Below are positions 5,371 through 9,795 of a DNA stretch of 9,795 bases, one piece after another (positions within the stretch are counted from its first letter, which is position 1; the number at the start of each line of letters is the position of its first letter). This DNA is from Dehalococcoidia bacterium (lineage in GTDB: Bacteria > Chloroflexota > Dehalococcoidia > Lucifugimonadales > SHYF01). The translations under genes and the position numbers were made by a program. The notes under the pieces were generated by a model. It had not been told where the DNA came from and made no database searches. It saw only the letters and a program-made list of their open reading frames with translations. Where the stretch lies: positions 1 to 9,795 of the forward strand of contig SHYF01000050.1 of assembly GCA_009692985.1 (NCBI GenBank), in the 5' to 3' direction.

Positions 5371-6666
5371 TTAACCTGGGGTCTTACGCCCCTGGCGGAT
5401 GGAGTTCCAGGTGTATCCGGTCACGCCGGCTATCCCCGCCCGGCGCTTCGCATCGGCCAGCAGAAGGACAAAGGCCAACCCCAAGAAAAGCATGGCAAAC
5501 ACAAAGCGGAACCACGTGCTTGATGAAACAAGCTGCCCCAGGAATAGCCCAAGCAGGACAGCCATGCCCTGCCAGGAGACACGCAGGCGCAGCACCAGCA
5601 CCACGGCAAATATGGTCTGGGCCATGGTCAGGAGCAGCTCCACCTGCTGCCTATGCATGACATAGCCGAGGAGCTCGATAGCCGGCCCCCTGGTGAGCGG
5701 AAGGGCAACGGGTGCTCCATAGGAGAGGCTGTAGGCGATTGGCAGGCTGCCGATAAGAAGGCTCCACTGGTTGACCGTGGCGGATATTAGCATGAACAAG
5801 GCTGCGCCAGGATTGCCCCGCACGGCGAAGTATCCAGCCACCAGCATCTCAGGGGACTCAGAGGCCAAGGGAGCCAGCCACTGAATCAGCATGAACTCGT
5901 CTATTCCGAACTCTTTGCCAGTGTCTATGAGACCCTCGGCAAAAAGCTCGGTGGACAATAGGATGACCCCAACGGCAAAGAGGAACATCAGGGCAACAGC
6001 CACGCGCCGCTTGCCGGCTCCCTGGGCAGCAATGGCTGCGGGCGGCCCGACCAGTTCAGGTTCGTGCTGCTCCGCCCGACTGCTGACCCAGGCATAGATG
6101 CCAAACAAGGGAAAAAGAAGGGCTGTATGCCACAGCGCAATGCTCCCGGTGAATACCATTGACAGGGAGAATAGCGCCCCCACAACCAGAAGCACCAGGT
6201 CCGTGGAAACGTCGCGGCCCAATGCCACCGGCTCCCGGCGTTTTAGCCAGAACAGCAAGACCACCAGAGGCCAACCAGCCCCAACGATGAGCCTGTTGCC
6301 TCCTGTCATGTTGGCAGTGGCGTAGGCGACGTACTCTGAGGCGGGGTCGGCCCCGGCCTGCCAGGCCAGATATCCGTCTACAGCGTACTCAGGGAGGACT
6401 GCCACCAGGGCAACAACGGCCAGGGCTAGGGCCTGGGAGATGTCAAGCTGGGCCACTTCGGCACCCCAGGCCAGCAGAAAGGCGGCGCCAACTATTCCAG
6501 CGCCAAAGATGAAGCTGCCTAACAAGGGATACAGGTCGGGGCCGCCCGCGATAGTAATCATACCGCTGAGGACTACCGCGGGGATGCCCACGGCCACGGC
6601 TGACAAAAGCAGCAGCCAATCGCCAAGTCGCCCGGCGGCCACAAGGGGTTTATCTACCAAGTTCAC
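5371..6666 (-). CDS. CaCA-family cation exchanger (sodium/calcium exchanger-like)
   Basis: A 431-residue membrane protein with about 10-11 hydrophobic segments and two alpha repeats of the Ca2+/cation antiporter superfamily. Alpha-1 contains AVLPEYAVDGYLA (89-101) and ANMTGGNRLIVG (118-129). Alpha-2 contains APLASESPEMLVAGYFA (265-281) and SATVNQWSLLIGSLP (295-309). Each repeat keeps the ProGlu pair whose Glu (E93, E272) lines the ion site in the family, but the surrounding GTS-PE and GSNI motifs are strongly diverged, so ion choice (Ca2+, Na+, H+) is open. A soluble loop at about 195-222, rich in Glu, Pro and Ala, separates the halves. It ends in a short basic tail. The start is GTG at 6664-6666, the first one after an in-frame stop. 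GAGG is very close to it, so a TTG at 6658-6660, 7 nt after GAGG, is an alternative. It is separated from greA by 211 nt and has a hairpin in front. Confidence 0.82.
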   Translation of the reverse strand: MNLVDKPLVAAGRLGDWLLLLSAVAVGIPAVVLSGMITIAGGPDLYPLLGSFIFGAGIVGAAFLLAWGAEVAQLDISQALALAVVALVAVLPEYAVDGYLAWQAGADPASEYVAYATANMTGGNRLIVGAGWPLVVLLFWLKRREPVALGRDVSTDLVLLVVGALFSLSMVFTGSIALWHTALLFPLFGIYAWVSSRAEQHEPELVGPPAAIAAQGAGKRRVAVALMFLFAVGVILLSTELFAEGLIDTGKEFGIDEFMLIQWLAPLASESPEMLVAGYFAVRGNPGAALFMLISATVNQWSLLIGSLPIAYSLSYGAPVALPLTRGPAIELLGYVMHRQQVELLLTMAQTIFAVVLVLRLRVSWQGMAVLLGLFLGQLVSSSTWFRFVFAMLFLGLAFVLLLADAKRRAGIAGVTGYTWNSIRQGRKTPG

Positions 6667-6673
6667 ACCTCAC

Positions 6674-6699
6674 AAAAAAGGGAGCCCCTGTGCCGGGCT
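6674..6699 (-). terminator. Intrinsic terminator or attenuator just before the cation exchanger gene
   Basis: On the minus strand AGCCC (6695-6699) pairs with GGGCT (6683-6687) across a 7-nt loop, followed by CCC and six T residues (6674-6679). The run ends 7 nt before the GTG of the exchanger gene. It could end transcripts from the upstream greA gene, or act as a leader attenuator for the exchanger. The 5-bp stem is short, so its strength is uncertain. Confidence 0.5.
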
Positions 6700-6877
6700 T
6701 ACATATAGCCTGAACAGACCCACCTTCTGGTTTGTCGTCCTGGGCCCCACACCGAAATAGTCCTTTCCACCCTCCCGTCCAGGGCTGCGCCCGCGCACCC
6801 CCTCGCAGTGAGAACAGGCCAGTGAGGACAGAGTTTTCCGAAATAGCCACTAGTGTTGTGTTCGCCCAGGGATTGTA

Positions 6878-7681
6878 TCAGTTCCCTATCTTACTTATTA
6901 GATAACGCACAGCGCCTCGGGGCGTAGTCACGTCAACCTCGTCCCCTATCGCATGGTCCATAACTGCTCTGCCCAGAGGTGAAGCAGTGGACAGCTTGCC
7001 GGCTGATGGATTGGCTTCGCTTGATTCCACCATGAGGTAGGATACCTCCTGCCCCGACTGGGCCTGGCAAAGCACCACCCGGGCCCCCAGTGTCACCTTG
7101 GCGCGGACTGTTTTGCCCCGTTCCAGGATTGTAGCGCCTTTGAGAGTCGCCTCTAGCTCCCGGATTCGTGCCTCTACCTGGCCCTGGTGTTCCCTGGCGG
7201 CATCCAGAGGCGCGTTTTCACTGAAGTCCTTGGTGGCCGCGGCCCGGCGAATCTCCTGGGTGATGTTACCCCGCTCTCCTTTGAGTGCAGCCATCTCATC
7301 CTGGAGCAACTGGTATCCTTCGGCTGTAAGCTGGTTGGATTTGGAGGTACGTGACCGCGATGAGGCAGACCCCTTACGACCGGCGCGCCGCAGCTTGGCA
7401 TGGGGCGACAGGTTTGCCTCAGTCCAACCCTTGCGGTGCAGGTAGGCGAGAAACCCCTTGAGAACGGCTAATCGTTCACTGCTTTCTTCGCCTGCCGCAT
7501 CCAGGTTGCCGCTGTAGCCTTCTATCTCCAAGGGTGTCAGGGTGTGGACTTCACGGGTGCGCCCACACCATCTGACGAAGCGGACCAGCTCCTGCTGAAC
7601 GGCAGAGTGGTCGGTATCGCCTTGGGCTTCCAAATACTCGGAAGAGATGTCGCTCAGCAGGCGCGCGGGTTGCTGAGTCAT
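6878..7681 (-). CDS. GreA/GreB-type transcription elongation factor with N-terminal recombinase-like (SAM-like) domain
   Basis: Residues 117-267 are a full GreA-type factor, which enters the RNA polymerase secondary channel and stimulates cleavage of backtracked RNA. A coiled coil (117-190) begins LTAEGYQLLQDEMAALK. Its tip KDFSEN keeps the catalytic acidic pair Asp152 and Glu155. The C-terminal FKBP-like domain has SEAN (221-224) and KLSTASPLGRAV (229-240). Residues 1-98 are not part of GreA (normally about 158 aa). ELVRFVRWCG (31-40), LTPLEIEGY (48-56) and LAVLKGFLAYLHRKGWTEANL (split at 71-80 and 81-91) match the helical core-binding domain of tyrosine recombinases. No recombinase catalytic domain follows. 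A basic Ser/Arg-rich linker (99-116) joins the halves. I chose ATG 7679-7681, with AGGGA 7 nt upstream. The upstream ATG at 7724-7726 lies 3 nt from the -10 box and would need leaderless initiation. Confidence 0.88.
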   Translation of the reverse strand: MTQQPARLLSDISSEYLEAQGDTDHSAVQQELVRFVRWCGRTREVHTLTPLEIEGYSGNLDAAGEESSERLAVLKGFLAYLHRKGWTEANLSPHAKLRRAGRKGSASSRSRTSKSNQLTAEGYQLLQDEMAALKGERGNITQEIRRAAATKDFSENAPLDAAREHQGQVEARIRELEATLKGATILERGKTVRAKVTLGARVVLCQAQSGQEVSYLMVESSEANPSAGKLSTASPLGRAVMDHAIGDEVDVTTPRGAVRYLISKIGN

Positions 7682-7729
7682 TGGTGTTTCCCTGTGTGCC
7701 TTATCATAGGTAGTAGTTGACGCCATAAG

Positions 7730-7759
7730 ATTCTAGGCGAGCCGTGCTATCCATGTCAA
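7730..7759 (-). promoter_or_regulatory. Sigma-70-type promoter of the greA-like gene
   Basis: On the minus strand a consensus TTGACA (7754-7759) is separated by 18 nt from TAGAAT (7730-7735), which matches TATAAT at 5 of 6 bases. Transcription would start near 7722-7724, giving a leader of about 40 nt before the ATG at 7681. This is the strongest promoter in the window and it sets the start choice for this gene. Confidence 0.75.
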
Positions 7760-7920
7760 TGAGGCGGATTACGGACCATTTCTGTCTGCTAGTGCCTGGA
7801 GTAACGAAATCGCAGGGCTACCATTCACCCCATCTCCAAGACGGTTTTGCCCGTCTGCTGACCCAGGCCGAACGGTATTCGCATGTCTCCGCCACCCAAA
7901 AGCAGCCGTGGCCCGCCTTC

Positions 7921-7947
7921 TTGACAAGCTGCCAGGGAATGGATAAT
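7921..7947 (+). promoter_or_regulatory. Promoter of the dehydratase pair
   Basis: A consensus TTGACA at 7921-7926 is followed after 15 nt by GATAAT (7942-7947), which matches TATAAT at 5 of 6 bases. The spacing is short; shifting to TAATGT gives 17 nt but a poorer -10. Transcription would begin near 7954, leaving about 53 nt before the TTG start at 8007, which has AGGAGG 6 nt upstream. Confidence 0.55.
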
Positions 7948-8006
7948 GTACGGACAGTTAAAGAGATGGCCGTATTGGATGCCATGTTGGATGCAGGAGG
8001 AGCCGA

Positions 8007-8489
8007 TTGACAGCGCAAGGGGACATCAAGTTTGACAGAAGCCAGTTGGGTGTGGAACACCCCGCTGGGACGTTTCAAGTCACCAAGGAGATGATCCTGG
8101 AATATTCCAGGGCCGTGGGAGAAACCAATCCCGCCTTCTCCGACCAAGAGGCAGCCAAAAAGACCAGATACGGCGGGCTGGTAGCCCCGCCCAGCTTTGT
8201 CCAGACACTCACATCGGACACTGGCAGGCCAGATATCAGGCTGGAGTTTGGCGAAGTGGGCGCCGTGGCCAGCCAGGCCTTCGAGAGCCTGGAGGCAATT
8301 CGTCCAGGTGACATCCTGGAGAGCACCATCAAGCTGAAGGACGTCTACGCCAAGACCGGACGCTCAGGGACCATGGTGTTTGTGGTGTGGGAGACGGCCT
8401 ATACCAACCAGTCTGGGAAGAAGGTGGCCGTGTCTCGTGCGACGACGCTGCGAATGGCCAACCTGCGGGAGAGGCGAAATGTTAGCTGA
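8007..8489 (+). CDS. MaoC/FAS1-like hotdog dehydratase, first subunit
   Basis: A 160-residue single-hotdog protein of the MaoC-like N-terminal (FAS1-type dehydratase) family, whose members hydrate or dehydrate acyl thioesters as heterodimers. After GTFQVTKEMILEYSRAVGE (21-39) comes TNPAFSDQEAA (40-50), where active R-hydratases have D-NP-H. The Asp and His are replaced, as in non-catalytic partner subunits such as HadA. APPSF (60-64) is the family turn. FESLEAIRPGD (92-102) and KDVYAKTGRSGTMVFVVWET (111-130) are the typical hotdog strands. The start is TTG at 8007-8009, with AGGAGG 6 nt upstream; the next residues fit the family N-terminus. It overlaps the second subunit by 11 nt, indicating co-translation and probably a 1:1 complex. 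Substrate could be a 3-hydroxyacyl-CoA or an acyl-ACP; no neighbouring gene decides. Confidence 0.85.
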   Translation: MTAQGDIKFDRSQLGVEHPAGTFQVTKEMILEYSRAVGETNPAFSDQEAAKKTRYGGLVAPPSFVQTLTSDTGRPDIRLEFGEVGAVASQAFESLEAIRPGDILESTIKLKDVYAKTGRSGTMVFVVWETAYTNQSGKKVAVSRATTLRMANLRERRNVS

Positions 8490-8922
8490 ACCGTTGTTCT
8501 TTGAGGACTTGGAGGTAGGGCAGTCCATTGGGCCAAATGTAGTGGTGATAACCACCGAGCAGGTCCGGGCATTCATGGGCTATAGATTTCGCAGGGGGCC
8601 GCCCATGGGTAGATTCCTCGATGATAGTGCTGCCCAGGAGGAGGGACTTCCGGCAGCGGTGCTTCCGGCGCAGTTCATCATCGCCTTGATATCAAAGTTC
8701 GTCACTGACTGGTCCCCTTCGGTCACGCTCAACAAGCTGGACGTGGTGTTCCGCCAGTGGGTGCTGCACAATACGCCGGTCCACTTCCAGGGCATTGTTA
8801 CCGGCAAGAACCTCTTGGATGCCCAGGGTCAGGTGGAGTGCGACGTATTTGTTCAGAAGCCCAGCGGCGAACGGCTGGTGTTCAGCAAGGCAGTGGTGGA
8901 ACTGCCTGTGCGCGGCAGGTAG
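8479..8922 (+). CDS. MaoC-like hotdog dehydratase, second subunit
   Basis: A 147-residue hotdog protein of the MaoC_dehydratas type. FFEDLEVGQSIGP (7-19) is the classic N-terminal strand pair and VITTEQVRAFMG (23-34) the helix that usually leads to the catalytic D-x-NP-x-H segment. Here that segment reads YRFRRGPPMGRFLDDSAA (35-52), with neither the expected Asp nor His. AVLPAQFIIALISKFVTDW (60-78) replaces the usual GxxAHG helix. LNKLDVVFRQWV (84-95), VHFQGIVTGKN (101-111) and AQGQVECDVFVQKPSGERLV (115-134) are the remaining strands. I chose ATG 8479 because GAGAGG precedes it and the family N-terminus starts here; an upstream in-frame ATG at 8380 would add shadow sequence. It overlaps the first subunit by 11 nt. 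In known two-chain dehydratases the second chain is usually the catalytic one, so the missing dyad is unusual. Confidence 0.82.
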   Translation: MLAEPLFFEDLEVGQSIGPNVVVITTEQVRAFMGYRFRRGPPMGRFLDDSAAQEEGLPAAVLPAQFIIALISKFVTDWSPSVTLNKLDVVFRQWVLHNTPVHFQGIVTGKNLLDAQGQVECDVFVQKPSGERLVFSKAVVELPVRGR

Positions 8923-8967
8923 GGATACCAAAGTACAGGATGGCCAACCCCTCAACTTATGGTCACT

Positions 8968-8989
8968 GTGGGAATAAGCCCACTTTCTT
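8968..8989 (+). terminator. Candidate intrinsic terminator of the dehydratase operon
   Basis: The stem GTGGG (8968-8972) and CCCAC (8979-8983), with loop AATAAG, is followed by TTTCTT. It lies 46 nt after the second subunit's stop. The stem is only 5 bp, so it may be weak. Confidence 0.5.
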
Positions 8990-9015
8990 AGTTGATGCCT
9001 TATCACGCTCATTTC

Positions 9016-9076
9016 CTTCTACAAGCTCAGGATGAGCGGGATTATTGCTCCGCTCGTATGGTTCGACAGGCTCACC
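9016..9076. repeat. Pair of TTCGACA-type repeats
   Basis: The left unit contains ACAAGCTCAGGATGAGCGG (9021-9039). The right unit, ATGGTTCGACAGGCTCACC (9058-9076), is a near copy of 2848-2866. The two units share the ACA(A/G)GCTCA core in the same orientation. Between them GAGCGG (9034-9039) and CCGCTC (9050-9055) form a hairpin with a 10-nt loop. This is non-coding and probably a dispersed repeat family of this genome. Confidence 0.55.
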
Positions 9077-9099
9077 TGTTATGATACGTCTTGACGACT

Positions 9100-9125
9100 A
9101 GGCCCCAGGATCGCCCTGGGGGCCT
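9100..9125. repeat. Strong stem-loop between convergent genes
   Basis: AGGCCCCAGG and CCTGGGGGCCT pair with one bulged base around a short loop. The position between two convergent genes suits a bidirectional transcript end, but neither side has a T-tract. It could be a rho-dependent stop, a stabilising hairpin or part of a repeat. Confidence 0.5.
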
Positions 9126-9341
9126 CGGTGTACTTCCCAACGCCACTGCCTAAGCGGCATCGGCGGCGGCGGCGCAAGCCATAAAGCCCACCAGTTCACC
9201 CAGATCGTTTGCACTACCGCCTCCGCTCACTCACACGCAAGTTCTATTTGCTATATGTGACGCTTGGACGGAGAACTTACGGGGATTCAATTTCCACCGT
9301 CAACAGGAAGCCAACCCACCAGCACATCGCTCTCGCCAGTG

Positions 9342-9795
9342 TCATTCGAGTCCGAGTTCGACAGCTGCGGGTCCGAAAAAGGTGAAGCCCAGATGGAAAT
9401 GCACTCGTGTACTTCGACTCAATCGCTCCCAGACAACAGGGTTAGCGCTGCTGATGCGGATGAAGGCATCATCTCCCTGCCCATCACGTCGAATGAAAGC
9501 GTAATCAGGCTGAAGCTGATTGATCGAACCCGTGAACGACTGCGGTTTTCCCTCTGACTCGATGACTCCACGTACTTGCCTCTTGAACTCCGGATCCAGA
9601 GGCGCAAGCCGAAGCTCCCTGAACAGGTCACGGGCTTCCTCCAGCTTCCCGTTCACATACGCTTGACGAGCATACCAAAAGCGAGCTTCGTAATTCCGAT
9701 CTCCCTGTGTGAACGCCCGTCTGAAATGAAACTCCGCGTTCATAGCTTGTTCAGGTCTGCTATCACGCAACAATTCGCCCGCACAGAAATGCAAT
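9342..9795 (-). CDS. TPR-containing protein with C-terminal cold-shock-like domain (5' end outside the window)
   Basis: Only the last ~150 residues are present, and the frame stays open to the right edge; the TTG at 9792-9794 is probably internal. Counting from it, AEFHFRRAFTQGDRNYEARFWYARQAYVNGKLEEARDLF (20-58, given here only as its region) forms a helix-turn-helix TPR pair with NYEARFWYARQAY and GKLEEARDLF. Residues 86-150 resemble a cold-shock/OB fold. FTGSINQL is the first strand, then YAFIRRDG (98-105) sits where RNP1 is expected and DAFIRIS (108-114) where RNP2 is. VWERLSRSTRVHFHLGF and FGPAAVEL close the domain. The likely role is nucleic-acid binding joined to a protein-protein repeat scaffold. 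I recall this C-terminal arrangement at the end of large multidomain bacterial proteins, including NTPase and defence proteins, but the N-terminal effector is not visible, so no function is assigned. Confidence 0.7.
   Translation of the reverse strand, partial: LHFCAGELLRDSRPEQAMNAEFHFRRAFTQGDRNYEARFWYARQAYVNGKLEEARDLFRELRLAPLDPEFKRQVRGVIESEGKPQSFTGSINQLQPDYAFIRRDGQGDDAFIRISSANPVVWERLSRSTRVHFHLGFTFFGPAAVELGLE

Larger units (their letters stand above)
7682..8006. other. Divergent intergenic region between the greA-like and dehydratase genes
   Basis: This stretch of 325 nt separates the minus-strand greA-like gene from the plus-strand dehydratase pair. It carries one promoter for each direction, about 160 nt apart. 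A plus-strand frame of 88 codons (7744-8010) crosses it, but it has no ribosome site or recognisable motif. No repeat or RNA gene is seen here. Confidence 0.6.
8923..9341. other. Intergenic region between convergent genes
   Basis: This stretch of 419 nt lies between the dehydratase pair (plus) and the TPR/cold-shock-like gene (minus). It holds the candidate terminator (8968-8989), two TTC-ACA-type repeat halves (9016-9039 and 9058-9076), an 11-bp stem-loop (9100-9125) and a short (CGG)n run near 9162-9173. The bases from 9230 to 9341 show no gene, repeat or clear signal. Confidence 0.6.

Noticed and set aside
6667..6877. Manganese (yybP-ykoY) riboswitch before the cation exchanger
   Set aside because: Expected conserved segments of that class were not found on reading the leader.
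7682..7726. Upstream ATG that would lengthen the GreA-like protein by 15 residues
   Set aside because: It lies 3 nt after the -10 hexamer and has no ribosome site, so the likely transcript starts at or after it. Leaderless use cannot be fully excluded.
7744..8010. Plus-strand 88-codon open frame before the dehydratase genes
   Set aside because: It has no ribosome site or recognisable motif, contains the TTGACA/GATAAT promoter of the next gene, and lies opposite the greA promoter. Probably chance.
9050..9130. Possible tRNA suggested by GGTTCGACAGGCTC, which resembles a T-loop
   Set aside because: No acceptor, D or anticodon stems can be formed around it, and the motif recurs at 2851 as part of a dispersed repeat.
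9150..9230. Minus-strand 26-codon frame ending in an Ala-rich tail (GELVGFMACAAAADAA), downstream of the TPR gene
   Set aside because: It has only a GTG start with no Shine-Dalgarno, and the Ala run comes from a short (CGG)n tract. It could be a gene remnant but cannot be supported.
1..9795. CRISPR array, insertion sequence or prophage genes
   Set aside because: No regularly spaced direct repeats, transposase, integrase catalytic domain or phage structural gene was found. The recombinase-like domain belongs to the GreA fusion.

Overview
The window looks like a bacterial chromosome segment of fairly high GC. It most likely comes from a Chloroflexota lineage such as the Dehalococcoidia. That placement is inference. 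It rests on the actinobacterial-type inositol-phosphate synthase in a non-mycobacterial gene order, frequent TTG/GTG starts behind good Shine-Dalgarno sequences, and short palindromic intergenic repeats (TTCGACA-GCT-ACC and CTGAG...AGAATCT types) of a kind I associate with such genomes. No rRNA, tRNA, CRISPR array, transposase or integrase is visible.

Layout. Positions 1-2712 (minus strand) hold an inositol-phospholipid module: ino1, a small uncharacterised 56-residue ORF, a PimA-like GT4 glycosyltransferase, and the start of a CDP-alcohol phosphatidyltransferase overlapping it and cut by the window edge. Together they would make inositol-3-phosphate, attach it to a CDP-activated lipid and glycosylate the product, as in mycobacterial phosphatidylinositol mannoside synthesis. 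Positions 3020-5086 (minus) encode a fused class II aldolase/short-chain dehydrogenase with its own TATAAT promoter. A 30-bp element in front of this gene recurs in front of the PimA-like gene. Positions 5371-6666 (minus) encode a CaCA-family cation exchanger preceded by a terminator-like hairpin. Positions 6878-7681 (minus) encode a GreA-type elongation factor carrying an N-terminal recombinase-like core-binding (SAM-like) domain.

The strand then switches. From about 7921 a plus-strand promoter drives two overlapping hotdog-fold genes (8007-8922), a paired MaoC/FAS1-type dehydratase that lacks the usual Asp-His dyad in both chains. A terminator follows, then a repeat-bearing intergenic region of 419 nt. 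The window ends with the 3' part of a minus-strand gene for a TPR plus cold-shock-like protein (9342 to the edge).

The most notable points are the inositol-lipid locus with its unknown small ORF, the SAM-like/GreA fusion, the shared 30-bp upstream element, and the dyad-less dehydratase pair.
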